64,000 nucleotides of DNA, taken from QHXM01 sp032160705 (GTDB lineage Bacteria; Acidobacteriota; Blastocatellia; Pyrinomonadales; Pyrinomonadaceae). Under the pieces are notes generated by a model. The model ran no database searches and had not been told where the DNA came from. It was given only the letters and a program-made list of their open reading frames with translations. Position numbers and translations under genes: made by a program. Position 1 is the first letter of the stretch. Each line of letters starts with the position of its first letter. Shown here one piece after another: positions 53,212 to 62,299 of this stretch. The DNA lies in contig JAVHVE010000024.1 of assembly GCA_032160705.1 (NCBI GenBank), positions 26,040-90,039 of the forward strand. Direction: 5' to 3'.

Positions 53212-54159
53212 ATGACTCAACAGATTTACGATTGCATTGTCATCGGCGCAGGGCCTGCCGGGTTGTCTGCGGCGCTTTTTCTGGCGCGTTATCGCAGGCG
53301 TGTGCTCTCCTTTCATCACAACAGCCCGCGTAATCTTTATTCGCACGGGGTGCATGGCTTTCTGGGGCATCATGGAATCATGCCGGAGGAATTGCTGGCG
53401 CGCGGGCGCGATGAGGTGACGAAGCACGGCGGGTTGATCGTCGAAGGCTGCGTAACAAAAGTTGAAAGAATTGCTGATGAGCATTTCCGTGTGCAGACGG
53501 GCGATGAGGAAGATGGCAGAGAAGCAGCAGGGCAATCGTTCGATGCGCGCCGCATCCTGCTCGCCATAGGCTTGCGCGATTTGACGCCGGATTGTCCGGG
53601 CTTTCCAGATTTTTACGGGATGACTGTGCATCACTGCCCGGATTGCGACGGCTACGAAGTTTCGGAAAAGCGCGTTGCCGTCCTCAGTCGCGGGCATGAA
53701 GCGGTCGGCTTCACACTCAATCTGCTGACGTGGACGGATAAGCTGACGCTTTTGACAAACGGCGACGAGGGCGACATCACTGATGAGCATCTGGCCAAGC
53801 TCGCTCACTTCAATATTCCTCTGATAAAGCAGCGCATCATCGGGCTTGAGGGCGACGTTGAGAAAAAGTTAATTAAGCGCGTGCGCTTTGAAGACGGTGA
53901 GGCGCTGGAATGCGACGCGCTCTTTTTCAATCTCGGCACGGAGATGTCGGGCGATCTGCATGAGCAGCTCGGTTGCAAGCTGGACAAGGAGTGCGGGCTG
54001 GTCGCGGTTGACGACGAGCAGCAGACAAGCGTGCGTGGCGTTTACGCGGCAGGCGACATGACCCCGCATTCGCAGCTCGCGGTCGTCGCCGCCGCCGAAG
54101 GCGCGATGGCAGCGATTCATATTCATAAATCGCTCATCCCGGAAGAGCGACGTGTTTAA
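53212..54159 (+). CDS. Thioredoxin-reductase-like FAD-dependent oxidoreductase
   Basis: A 315-residue class II flavoprotein. The ATG at 53212 places the FAD motif CIVIGAGPAGLSAALFLAR at residues 8-26; the longer frame from 53152 overlaps the toxin gene and is rejected. The redox cysteines are in HHCPDCDGYEV (CPDC). The C-terminal FAD motif is GVYAAGDMTPHSQLAVVAAAEG. The NADPH motif is atypical (VLSRGHEAVGFTLNLL), so it may be a ferredoxin- or other-partner variant rather than classical TrxB. Confidence 0.85.
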   Translation: MTQQIYDCIVIGAGPAGLSAALFLARYRRRVLSFHHNSPRNLYSHGVHGFLGHHGIMPEELLARGRDEVTKHGGLIVEGCVTKVERIADEHFRVQTGDEEDGREAAGQSFDARRILLAIGLRDLTPDCPGFPDFYGMTVHHCPDCDGYEVSEKRVAVLSRGHEAVGFTLNLLTWTDKLTLLTNGDEGDITDEHLAKLAHFNIPLIKQRIIGLEGDVEKKLIKRVRFEDGEALECDALFFNLGTEMSGDLHEQLGCKLDKECGLVAVDDEQQTSVRGVYAAGDMTPHSQLAVVAAAEGAMAAIHIHKSLIPEERRV

Positions 54160-54197
54160 GAAGCCTGGGTCGAGCAGCTTTCTAATGTAAACAAAAA

Positions 54198-54247
54198 GGA
54201 GCGCGAAACTTTTGCTCAGATAAGCAAAAGTCTCGCGCTCCTCTGTT
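54198..54247. terminator. Bidirectional terminator
   Basis: GGAGCGCGAAACTTTTGCT (54198-54216) pairs with the inverse at 54223-54241 with one mismatch, with A-runs before and T-rich sequence after. It lies between the convergent flavoprotein and Asn-rich lipoprotein genes. Confidence 0.88.
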
Positions 54248-54270
54248 TGAGCCATCAGGTAAAGCTCGCC

Positions 54271-54567
54271 TTAGTGGTTGCTGTTACCTTTGGCGTTAGC
54301 GTTACCTTTATTGGCGTTGCTATGACCGGCATTATCGTTCATCGGCTTAACACCCAGCGTGTTGTCGTTTCCATTATCGTTGGTCACGACGGCGGTGTTA
54401 GACGGAACCGAATTACCGTTCGTTCGCGGACTCATATTAGAGTTCGTTTCAATCACGCCATTTCTGGTAGCGTTGCCGTTACCGGCGTTCGTGTTGTCCG
54501 ACCCGCCGCAGCCCACTCCTAAACCGGCCACAGCGCATAAGCACAAAACAGCTAGAGTTCGTCGCAT
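54271..54567 (-). CDS. Small asparagine-rich lipoprotein
   Basis: A 98-residue protein with a signal peptide and lipobox (LAVLCLCAVAGLGVGC, Cys at about residue 20). The mature part is low complexity, with Asn about one residue in three (NTNAGNGNATRNG, NDNGNDNTLG, NANKGNANAKGNSN). No domain is recognised. It is a surface or periplasmic lipoprotein of unknown function, downstream of the stress protein on the same strand. Confidence 0.78.
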   Translation of the reverse strand: MRRTLAVLCLCAVAGLGVGCGGSDNTNAGNGNATRNGVIETNSNMSPRTNGNSVPSNTAVVTNDNGNDNTLGVKPMNDNAGHSNANKGNANAKGNSNH

Positions 54568-54592
54568 CTCAGTTCAGTCTCCTTGCAGGTTT

Positions 54593-55135
54593 CTAGCGGT
54601 AAACGTGCTCGCCGCGATTCGTTTTCCAGTCGTTCTCGAAATATTCCGCATCCTCATCCGTGCGCGCGTTGACGCCCATGACGATGCCGCCGTTTCTGAC
54701 GCCTTCCTCATACTGCTTGACGCGCTCTTCCGGGATACCTGCGCCGATGAGCGCACCGATGATGCCGCCCGTAGCGCCGCCTGCGCCCGCGCCAGCCAGT
54801 CCGGCCAGCAGTGGCCCGGCAACAACCAAGCCTAAGCCCGGCAGAGCGACAGATGTGCCGATGGCTGCAATCGCCGCCAAGGTTGCGCCGATGCCGCCGC
54901 CAATCGCCGCGCCTTTGCCAGCGCCTTCGGCAGCTTTCGTACCCAATTCAGTCTCTCTTCCATCGTCGGTGAAATGTTTCTTGCGTGTCTCATCTGACAT
55001 CAATAGATTAACGTCGTCATTGCTATAGCCGCGACTGGTCAACGACCCGTAGGCGCGCTCCGCGCTTTCCCTGTCTTTGAACATGCCTGTGACCAATCTC
55101 GAACGTCCCGTTGTTGCGCCTGTTGTTTCTGCCAT
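54593..55135 (-). CDS. General stress protein, YflT-like domain with glycine-rich membrane segment
   Basis: A 180-residue protein with an N-terminal YflT/GSP17M-like domain (SRLVTGMFKDRESAERAYGSL, then GYSNDDVNLLMSDE). A long Gly/Ala-rich hydrophobic stretch follows (about residues 75-130, glycine-zipper type), then a C-terminal part (IPEERVKQYEEGVRNGGIVMGV). Such proteins are induced by heat or salt in many bacteria; the mechanism is unknown. It starts at ATG 55135 behind AAGGAG. Confidence 0.83.
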   Translation of the reverse strand: MAETTGATTGRSRLVTGMFKDRESAERAYGSLTSRGYSNDDVNLLMSDETRKKHFTDDGRETELGTKAAEGAGKGAAIGGGIGATLAAIAAIGTSVALPGLGLVVAGPLLAGLAGAGAGGATGGIIGALIGAGIPEERVKQYEEGVRNGGIVMGVNARTDEDAEYFENDWKTNRGEHVYR

Positions 55136-55389
55136 ACCTTGATTCTCCTTATGATAATTTAGTTAGACAAACAATCTTTCCCAGCTCTCCCTAAATTGCT
55201 CGATGTGCCGAAAAGATTGCACGTCCATAGTCATGGAAATCGTGTTTCGTACGATTTCCGTACCTCTATTTGGACTGTACCGGGTTCATTGCAAAAGCCG
55301 CTCCACAACACGGCGAGCCGCAGAATCTTTTGTCGTTCAAGTTGAGCGAAGTCTTCCGGGTGCGGTATATTGTCTCAAAATATTTGTGC

Positions 55390-55475
55390 GGAGGCTTAGG
55401 CTAATTGGTAAGTCACCAGTCTTGAAAACTGGCGCGCGAAAGCGCTTGGGGGTTCGAGTCCCTCAGCCTCCGCCA
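55390..55475 (+). tRNA. tRNA-Ser(UGA)
   Basis: An 86-base class II tRNA. Acceptor GGAGGCT (55390-55396) pairs with AGCCTCC (55465-55471), then G and encoded CCA. The anticodon stem CCAGT/ACTGG encloses CTTGAAA, so the anticodon is TGA (55423-55425), reading serine UCA codons. The variable arm (55433-55447) has a GCGC stem with GAAA loop. The T arm is GGGGG-TTCGAGT-CCCTC. A seven-pair acceptor and UGA anticodon exclude tRNA-Sec. Confidence 0.95.
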
Positions 55476-55483
55476 GATTTTTA

Positions 55484-55543
55484 TATCAGCCCAAAGTCCA
55501 GTGTCCAAAGTCAGGCTTCGGACATTGGACTTTGGGTTTTAAA
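55484..55543. repeat. Heptamer-built hairpin (CCAAAGT type)
   Basis: CCAAAGTCCAGTGTCCAAAG on the left and CGGACATTGGACTTTGG on the right form an imperfect stem right after the tRNA, and may terminate it. Confidence 0.72.
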
Positions 55544-55559
55544 CTGGATTTGAAAAGTT

Positions 55560-56597
55560 ATGGTCGGAATGTTAAGTCAGATGCTGCTGCTGAATTTCTC
55601 CCTGCTCTTGCAGAGTGGCGAGGGCGTGCTGCGGCGCATCTGGAACTACATCAATCAACCGTTCACCATCGGCAACTTCGAGATCAGGCTGGCGAATGTC
55701 GTCATCGGCATCGCCATTTTTGCGGTGGCGATTATCATCTCGCGCTCTGTGCGCTCTTTGATGCAGCGCCGGATGGCCGCTCGCGTTAATCTCGACCCGG
55801 GCATTCAATACACAGTCCTGCGCCTCATCCATTATCTAGTCATCACGCTCGGCCTGCTCTTTGCGCTGAAGACGGCTTTCAATCTTGATCTGACGACGCT
55901 CGCGGTCGTCTTCACGGCTCTTTCGGTCGGCATCGGCTTCGGCCTGCAATTCATCGCAGGCGATCTCGCTTCGGGTTTCATCCTGCTCTTCGAGCGTCCC
56001 GTGCGCGTCGGCGACTTTATCACCATCACCGGGCCGGACAGCAAACTGACCGAAGGGCGTGTGCAGAGCATCAACCTGCGCACCACGATTGTGATGACCA
56101 ACGATCACATCGCGGCCATCGTGCCCAACTCGAAACTCGTCAACGAGAATTTAATCAACTGGTCTTACGGCGAACGCCGCTCGCGCATCTCGATCCCCAT
56201 TGGCGTCTCTTATGATTCGGATGTCGAGATGGTGACGCAAACTCTGCTGCGCGCAGCCGAAGGAGTGGAACACGTGATGGAGGAGCCAAAACCGAGCGTG
56301 CAATTCCTGAGCTTCGGGGATTACTCGCTCAATTTCCGCCTGCTCGTCTGGACAAGCAGACCGCGCAGGCATCCGCAGATCAAAAGCGACATCAACTATC
56401 GCATCCACCAGTTATTCAAAGAAGCGAAGATAGAGATTCCGTTCCCACAACAAGACCTCAATCTGCGCGGCGGCTCACTTCAGATTGCTCCTGCCAGCGA
56501 CGATCCCGGCCCTGAAGAGACTTTGGATGAGGAAGAGAGAGACGAGCAGCCTTCGGCTGAAGAAGGTGAAAGACAAAAGCAAAAAGGTAGAAGTTGA
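55560..56597 (+). CDS. Small-conductance mechanosensitive channel, MscS family
   Basis: A 345-residue membrane protein. Hydrophobic segments lie at about residues 1-20, 48-62, 82-102 and 108-135. The pore-lining helix is VVFTALSVGIGFGLQFIAGDLASGFILLFE (start of the motif), then RPVRVGDFITITG, the MscS beta domain. A C-terminal alpha/beta domain follows, and a final acidic tail (about residues 310-345). MscS channels release solutes on hypo-osmotic shock. The family has many subtypes. Confidence 0.9.
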   Translation: MVGMLSQMLLLNFSLLLQSGEGVLRRIWNYINQPFTIGNFEIRLANVVIGIAIFAVAIIISRSVRSLMQRRMAARVNLDPGIQYTVLRLIHYLVITLGLLFALKTAFNLDLTTLAVVFTALSVGIGFGLQFIAGDLASGFILLFERPVRVGDFITITGPDSKLTEGRVQSINLRTTIVMTNDHIAAIVPNSKLVNENLINWSYGERRSRISIPIGVSYDSDVEMVTQTLLRAAEGVEHVMEEPKPSVQFLSFGDYSLNFRLLVWTSRPRRHPQIKSDINYRIHQLFKEAKIEIPFPQQDLNLRGGSLQIAPASDDPGPEETLDEEERDEQPSAEEGERQKQKGRS

Positions 56598-56656
56598 AGA
56601 CAGCACACGGTCCACGCTTATTTTTCCTTTTGCCTTTTACCTTTTGCCTTCTTTAG
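56572..56656. repeat. Word-built hairpin (AAAAGGT/ACCTTTT type)
   Basis: GAAAGACAAAAGCAAAAAGG on the left (overlapping the channel gene end) pairs imperfectly with CCTTTTGCCTTTTACC and CCTTTTGCCTTC on the right, ending 85 bases before the TetR gene. Confidence 0.6.
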
Positions 56657-56741
56657 GTTAGGCTAGGGGTGCTTCAGATGAGTGGCTATTCATTCAGTAT
56701 TGCCCTCGCCAGAATTCAAGAAACAAGGTAGAAAGTGTTTG

Positions 56742-57359
56742 ATGAATTCAGCCCGTTCTCTGTCTCAGGCGCGCCCGCCCGTCGCTGATAAACGCGAGGC
56801 CATCCTGCGCGCCGCGACCCGTGTGTTTGCGCGCAACGGCTACTTCAACTCGAAAGTCGCCGACATCGCGCGCGATGCGGGTGTGGCGGACGGCACGGTC
56901 TATCTCTACTTCAAGAGCAAGGAAGAAATTCTTCATTCGATCTTTGACCGAAGCGTGGGCGACGCGATTCTTGAAGCTCGCCAGCAGCTTGAAACGATCT
57001 CCGACCCGCGTGAAAAGCTGCGCCGCATCGCGCACCTGCACCTTGAACGTCTGGGTGCGGATCGCGACCTCGCGGTCGTCTTCCAGGTTGAGCTTCGCAG
57101 CTCGACAAAGTTTATGGAAGAGTTTTCTGCCGCAGGCTTTGCCGAGTACCTGAGCCTGATTCGCTCCGCCTTTGAAGAGGGCCAACGCGCAAAGGTTTTC
57201 CGCCAGGAACTGAACGCCAAAGTCGTCGCCAAGATTCTCTTCGGCGCGCTCGACGAAATGGCGACCAACTGGATTCTCTCAAAGCGCCGTTATAAATTGC
57301 AGCCGATGGCCGACCAGGTGCTGGATATTTTTCTCAACGGTGTCAGCTCCAGAAAATGA
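56742..57359 (+). CDS. TetR/AcrR-family regulator, FadR-like
   Basis: A 205-residue repressor-type protein. The start is the ATG at 56742; the longer frame from 56682 adds 20 residues without family character. The HTH lies in KREAILRAATRVFARNGYFN, then SKVADIARDAGVADGTVYLY, and FKSKEEIL. The C-terminal ligand domain has DLAVVFQVELRSSTKFMEEF, as in FadR/YsiA proteins that sense acyl-CoA and control fatty acid degradation. The last four bases overlap the acyl-CoA synthetase start, which fits autoregulation of a fad unit. Confidence 0.87.
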   Translation: MNSARSLSQARPPVADKREAILRAATRVFARNGYFNSKVADIARDAGVADGTVYLYFKSKEEILHSIFDRSVGDAILEARQQLETISDPREKLRRIAHLHLERLGADRDLAVVFQVELRSSTKFMEEFSAAGFAEYLSLIRSAFEEGQRAKVFRQELNAKVVAKILFGALDEMATNWILSKRRYKLQPMADQVLDIFLNGVSSRK

Positions 57360-59215
57360 CAAGTACATCCCCCATCACAAACCTTCAGAGTGCGTACCCT
57401 GTGCGCGTGCCGCTCGAACAGGATGAGCCGACCACGCTCGTTCAAATGATCGAGCGCACCGTGCGTCTTCACAACAAGCCGGACTTGCTCAATTACAAAC
57501 GAGACGGCGCGTGGCATCCAATCTCGTCCACAGAGATGCTTACACGCGCGCGCGCCATCGCGCTCGGTCTCTACTCGCTGCGGCTGCGGCACGGTGATCG
57601 CGCCGCGCTGCTCTCTGAAAACTGCCCCGAATGGACTCTCTCCGATCTGGGCTGTCTCTTCGCGGGCGTGATTGATGTCCCCATTTACCCGACCTTGACG
57701 CCCCCGCAGGTCGCTTACATCCTGCGAGATTCCGGGGCGCGCATTCTCTTCATCCAGAATCAAGCAAAATTCGATCAGGTCAAAGACTCACTCAAAGATT
57801 GTCCGGCGATTGAAAGCATCATCTTTTTCGACGCAGACGGAGTGAACGATCCATCGGCGATGACGTTCTCGGAACTGGAAGCGCGCGGGCGCGAGCTTGA
57901 GGCACAGAGACCGGAACTGAGCGATGAACTCGCAAGCGCCGTCAAGCCGGAAGATTTGGCGACCATCATTTACACTTCCGGCACGACGGGCGAGCCGAAA
58001 GGCGTCATGCTGACGCACATGAACCTCGTCACCAACCTGATTGATTCCTCCGGGCATCTCTCCTTCTCCGCGGCAGACACAGTGCTCTCGGTCTTGCCTT
58101 ACTCGCACGTGCTTGAACGACTCGCCATGTATATGTACCTGCATCACGGGATGAGCGTTTTTTACGCCGAGTCTATGGAGAAGATCGGCGATAATGTGCG
58201 CGAGGTTCGCCCGACCATTCTCATCTGCGTGCCGCGCCTCTTTGAAAAGATTTACATGAAGATTAAAGACAAGGCGGCGGCGGGCGGGAAAATGAAAGCT
58301 GCGATTCTCGCGTGGGCTGTCAATGTCGGCAAAGATTACGCGCGCCATGCGCTCAATCATCAACGCATTCCGCCCGTGCTCGCTTTCAAATACGGGCTGG
58401 CGTCGCGGCTCGTCTTCTCGAAATGGCACGAAGCTCTCGGAGGCCGCATTCGCGTTTTCATCTCAGGCGGAGCGGCCTTGCCCGACGAGATCGCTTTAGT
58501 CTTCGCGGGCGCAGGTCTGCCCATCGTCCAAGGGTACGGGCTGACGGAAACATCTCCCGTCATCTCCGCCGGGCAACTGGAAGATAATCGCATCGGGACA
58601 GTCGGCAAGCCGATTAAAAACGTCGAGGTGCGAATCGCCGCAGACGGTGAGATTGAAACGCGCGGGCCAAACATCATGCAGGGCTACTACAATAAGCCCG
58701 CCGAGACGCGCGCAGTGTTTACCGATGACGGCTGGTTCAAGACGGGTGACATCGGAACTCTGGACGAGGACGGATTCCTGCGCATCACGGATCGCAAGAA
58801 AGAGCTTTTCAAAACTTCCGGCGGCAAATACATCGCGCCGCAGCCCATCGAGCAGATGATTAAAGGCTCACGCTTCGTCAATCAGGTCGTGCTCATCGGC
58901 AACGGGCGCAAGTTTCCCGCAGCCCTGATCGTGCCCGACTGGGAACAGCTTCGCGCTTACGCCGAGCTGAAAGGTATCAACGCGCGCACGCCCTCGGAAT
59001 TTTGCAACCACCCGCGCATCATCAATCTCTTCGAGCGTCAGATTGCCGCATTAACGCCCGACCTCGCTCAATACGAGCGCGTCAAACGCATCGCGCTGCT
59101 CGAAAATGAATTGACGATTGACGGCGACGAGTTAACGCCGACGCTCAAGGTCAAGCGTCGCGTGGTTGATGAAAAGTATCGTGACGTGATTGATCGCCTC
59201 TACGCAGAGGCTTAA
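57356..59215 (+). CDS. Long-chain acyl-CoA synthetase
   Basis: A 619-residue ANL-family ligase that activates fatty acids to acyl-CoA with ATP. Motif A3 is TIIYTSGTTGEPKGVM (about residue 202), A5 is QGYGLTETSPVIS (about 393), A7 is DGWFKTGDIGTLDEDGFL, A8 is ITDRKKELFKTSGGKYIAP, and the A10 lysine is in DELTPTLKVKRRVV. The sequence is closest in style to FadD15-type AMP-dependent synthetases. It is translationally coupled to the TetR gene (ATGA overlap). Confidence 0.93.
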   Translation: MTSTSPITNLQSAYPVRVPLEQDEPTTLVQMIERTVRLHNKPDLLNYKRDGAWHPISSTEMLTRARAIALGLYSLRLRHGDRAALLSENCPEWTLSDLGCLFAGVIDVPIYPTLTPPQVAYILRDSGARILFIQNQAKFDQVKDSLKDCPAIESIIFFDADGVNDPSAMTFSELEARGRELEAQRPELSDELASAVKPEDLATIIYTSGTTGEPKGVMLTHMNLVTNLIDSSGHLSFSAADTVLSVLPYSHVLERLAMYMYLHHGMSVFYAESMEKIGDNVREVRPTILICVPRLFEKIYMKIKDKAAAGGKMKAAILAWAVNVGKDYARHALNHQRIPPVLAFKYGLASRLVFSKWHEALGGRIRVFISGGAALPDEIALVFAGAGLPIVQGYGLTETSPVISAGQLEDNRIGTVGKPIKNVEVRIAADGEIETRGPNIMQGYYNKPAETRAVFTDDGWFKTGDIGTLDEDGFLRITDRKKELFKTSGGKYIAPQPIEQMIKGSRFVNQVVLIGNGRKFPAALIVPDWEQLRAYAELKGINARTPSEFCNHPRIINLFERQIAALTPDLAQYERVKRIALLENELTIDGDELTPTLKVKRRVVDEKYRDVIDRLYAEA

Positions 59216-59256
59216 AAATTGACGCCGTCAAGAACAATCCCGCAGGGTTTCTCTTC

Positions 59257-59952
59257 ATGTCAGACCAATCCAAGACACTTTTCATCAAGCGCGTTCGGCA
59301 GCAGGCTCGTGAGATACGATCTCTGGACATGATGCCTGAAGGCGCGCACACCAGGCACGGAGTTTCATTTGTTCCCGGAGAGGTGGCCGTGCTGCGCGCA
59401 GGTGGTGAACAATCCTACTTCGCCTTCGCCAGCGCGCCGGAAGACATGGAGCTTGAGTTTTTAGTCAAGCAAGGGTTTGGGGCAGGTGGCACGATCTACG
59501 AGCTGAAAGAGAATGACCCGGTCGAATTGGTGGAGGTTGTCGGTCACGGGTTTGCGCTCGATGAACATCAAGGTAAAGATTTGGTCTTCGTGGCGATGGG
59601 CACAGGCGTTGCGCCGCTGCGTTCGGCACTGCGGCATGTCTTAAAGCACCAGCAGGAATTCGGCCAACTCGTCGTCCTCTACGGCGCGCGCACGCCCGAT
59701 CATTTCTGTTATGGCGATGAGGTTGATGAATGGGAAGCCGCCGGGGTTGAGCTGCGCCGCGTCGTCTCGCGCCCGGATGGCCACGATTGGTCAGGCCCGA
59801 CCGGCTACGTGCAATCCCTGCTCGATCACGTCCTGCCGGATTTATCTGCGCCCGTCGCCCTCATCTGCGGCTCGCGCGAGATGATCGGGGAGACACGGAC
59901 ACGCCTCGAACAGATGGGCTTCGCACCCGAAGCGATTTTGACGAACTACTAA
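59257..59952 (+). CDS. FNR-superfamily NAD(P)H-flavin oxidoreductase
   Basis: A 231-residue flavoprotein with an FAD domain (FVPGEVAVLRAGGEQSYFAF) and an NAD(P) domain: FVAMGTGVAPLRSALRHVL, then VVLYGARTPDHFCYGDEVDE, and ALICGSREMIGETRTRLEQM with the Cys-Gly of the FNR family. It resembles the reductase subunits of hydrogenase gamma or dihydroorotate dehydrogenase K type but lacks their iron-sulfur tail. The electron acceptor is unknown. Confidence 0.85.
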   Translation: MSDQSKTLFIKRVRQQAREIRSLDMMPEGAHTRHGVSFVPGEVAVLRAGGEQSYFAFASAPEDMELEFLVKQGFGAGGTIYELKENDPVELVEVVGHGFALDEHQGKDLVFVAMGTGVAPLRSALRHVLKHQQEFGQLVVLYGARTPDHFCYGDEVDEWEAAGVELRRVVSRPDGHDWSGPTGYVQSLLDHVLPDLSAPVALICGSREMIGETRTRLEQMGFAPEAILTNY

Positions 59953-60080
59953 ATAGAAAATCGGAAGAAATAGACAGGATTAACAAGATGGACAGGATGA
60001 AGGGAAGAGCACTCAAGCTGCGCTGACTTATCCGATTGCCTTAATCTTGATAATCCTGTTAATCCTGTCTATTCTCTTCG
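59946..60080. repeat. Word-built hairpin (GACAGGATTAACA type)
   Basis: ATAGACAGGATTAACAAGAT and GACAGGAT on the left face ATCTTGATAATCCTGTTAAT and CCTGTCTAT on the right, with a loop of about 40 bases. It lies between the reductase and peptidase genes. Confidence 0.78.
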
Positions 60081-60127
60081 TACCCCAGTTTCGACCTGAG
60101 ATAACCACTTTCACAGGAGAATAAAAG

Positions 60128-62287
60128 ATGCCCGCCAGGAATTATCGCATCCCGTTTCTGCGACTCTTCATCGTCGCCGCAATTATTTCTCTCGCCTCGT
60201 CGAGTTGGACGCTTCCCTCAAGCGCGCAAACTGCGTCGGGCAAAGTTCCGCTCACGCACGAAACGATGTGGATGATGAAGCGCACGGGTGCGCCCGTGCC
60301 TAGTCCAGACGGTAAGTGGGTCGTCTTCTCTCTTGTAGAGCCTGCGTATGATGAAAAGGATCAGGTCTCGGACTTGTGGATTGTTCCGGCGGACGCGAGC
60401 GCACCACCACGCCGCCTGACCTTCAGCAAAGGAGGCGAGAGCGGCGCGGCGTGGAGTCCTGACAGCCAGCGCCTGGCCTTCTCTGCCAAGCGCGAGGGCG
60501 ACGAAGCGAGCCAGATTTATGTGATAGATGTGATGGCGGGCGGCGAGGCCGTGCGCGTGACTTCGCTTTCGACAGGCGCTCGCTCGCCCGTCTGGAGACC
60601 TGACGGCAAGGCGCTCGTTTTCACCAGCACGGTCTATCCCGGCGCTGCCGACGAAGAAGCCAACAAAAGGATTGCCGCCGAACGAAAAGCTCTGAAATAC
60701 AGGGCGCGCGTTTATGAAAGATTTCCGATACGCAACTGGGACAAGTGGCTCGAAGACACGCAGGGGCATCTCTTCGTCCAGAGTCTTGAACAGGGAGCGA
60801 AAGCGAAAGACCTGTTGGCCGGAACAAAGCTCGTCGCCGAGACGGGTTTTGCAGGGCGTGTGACGGATTCGGGCGAAGAGTTTGACGCTGTCTGGACGCC
60901 GGACAGTGAAGCAATCATCTTCGTGGCAACGACCGGCAGAAACAGCGCCGCTTATTCCACCTACAACTCCGCTCTCTTCAAAGTCGCAGCCTCGGGCGGC
61001 GAGCCTGTGCAGTTGACTTCCGGTAAAGACAGTTTCAGCCGTCCCGTTTTTCGTCCAGATGGGAAAGCGCTCTACGCGATCTTCAACGTCGAGAGCAACG
61101 GCAAGGTCTACAACCTCGACCGCCTGGCGATGTTCTCCTGGCCTAAAATGGGCGAGCCAGCAATCATCACAGCGAACTTTGACCGCTCGGTCGGTGGCTT
61201 CGCCCTGACGCCTGACAGCAAGTCAATCTATTTCACCGCCGAAGAGGCCGGGAATGAAAAGCTCTACGTGCTTCCGGCTGGTGGCGGGGAAGTTCAGTTG
61301 GCGCTTGATATGACGCGCGGCGTCTACACCGGATTAAAGATTCCGACGAAAGCTTCGTCCACCGTCATCATCGCCAACTGGGAAAGCGCGATGAACCCGC
61401 CCGAAGTCTTTCGCCTTGACCTGAAATCCAAAACGCAGCAGCCGCTCACCAATTTCAACGCCGAGCGCGTCGCACAGATTGACTGGCAACCGCTCCGCCA
61501 TTTCTGGTTTACGAGCAAGGCCGGTAAGCGCATTCACAACATGGTGGCACTGCCTCCGAACTTTGATGAGCATAAAAAATATCCTTTGCTGGTCGTGATG
61601 CACGGCGGCCCGCACAGCATGTGGCGGGACAACTGGGGTCTGCGCTGGAACTACTATTTGCTGGCGCGACCCGGCTACATCGTTCTGCTGACGAACTACT
61701 CAGGCTCGACGGGCTTTGGCGAAAAATTCGCGCAGAGCATTCAGGGCGATCCCTTCATCGGCCCGGCCAACGAGATTAACGAAGGCGCAGATGAAGCGAT
61801 TCGTCTGTTCTCGTTCGTTGACGGCACACGCCAGGCAGCGGCTGGAGCAAGCTACGGCGGACACTTAGCAAACTGGATGCAGGCAACCACGACTCGCTAC
61901 AAGTGTCTGATTAGCCACGCGGGACTCATCAACCTCGAATCGCAGTGGGGGACAAGCGACAGCATCTATCATCGCGAAGTGGGAGCCGGAGGCCCTGTCT
62001 GGGAGCAGGGACAGGTTTGGCGCGAGCAGAACCCCATTCGCTTCGCCAAAAATTTTCGCACGCCGATTTTGCTCTCCGTCGGCGAGAACGATTACCGCGT
62101 GCCCTTGAACCAGACGCTTGAGAATTGGAGCGTGCTGCAACGCTTGCAGATTCCCAGCCGCTTGATCGTCTGGCCTGACGAGAACCACTGGATTCTCAAA
62201 GGCGAGAACAGCAAATATTTTTACCAGGAAGTCCACGCCTGGCTGAAGAAGTATCTCGGAGCACCGAACGGCCTGACAGCAGATTGA
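60128..62287 (+). CDS. S9-family prolyl-oligopeptidase-type peptidase, secreted
   Basis: A 719-residue serine peptidase with a signal peptide (about residues 1-35). The N-terminal beta-propeller has repeated SPDGKWVVF, SPDSQRLAFSAKREG, RPDGKALVFTS and TPDSKSIYFTAEEAG blades. The C-terminal alpha/beta hydrolase domain has MHGGPHSMW, the nucleophile GASYGGH (about residue 575), Asp in SVGENDYRVPL (about 653) and His in PDENHWIL (about 686). The family cleaves short peptides, often after proline or as acylaminoacyl peptidases, probably in the periplasm. Confidence 0.93.
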   Translation: MPARNYRIPFLRLFIVAAIISLASSSWTLPSSAQTASGKVPLTHETMWMMKRTGAPVPSPDGKWVVFSLVEPAYDEKDQVSDLWIVPADASAPPRRLTFSKGGESGAAWSPDSQRLAFSAKREGDEASQIYVIDVMAGGEAVRVTSLSTGARSPVWRPDGKALVFTSTVYPGAADEEANKRIAAERKALKYRARVYERFPIRNWDKWLEDTQGHLFVQSLEQGAKAKDLLAGTKLVAETGFAGRVTDSGEEFDAVWTPDSEAIIFVATTGRNSAAYSTYNSALFKVAASGGEPVQLTSGKDSFSRPVFRPDGKALYAIFNVESNGKVYNLDRLAMFSWPKMGEPAIITANFDRSVGGFALTPDSKSIYFTAEEAGNEKLYVLPAGGGEVQLALDMTRGVYTGLKIPTKASSTVIIANWESAMNPPEVFRLDLKSKTQQPLTNFNAERVAQIDWQPLRHFWFTSKAGKRIHNMVALPPNFDEHKKYPLLVVMHGGPHSMWRDNWGLRWNYYLLARPGYIVLLTNYSGSTGFGEKFAQSIQGDPFIGPANEINEGADEAIRLFSFVDGTRQAAAGASYGGHLANWMQATTTRYKCLISHAGLINLESQWGTSDSIYHREVGAGGPVWEQGQVWREQNPIRFAKNFRTPILLSVGENDYRVPLNQTLENWSVLQRLQIPSRLIVWPDENHWILKGENSKYFYQEVHAWLKKYLGAPNGLTAD

Positions 62288-62299
62288 GGAGTAAACCGC

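Noticed and set aside
55390..55475. The tRNA as tRNA-Sec, given the selenoprotein
   Set aside because: The anticodon is UGA, not UCA, and the acceptor stem has seven pairs. It is tRNA-Ser.
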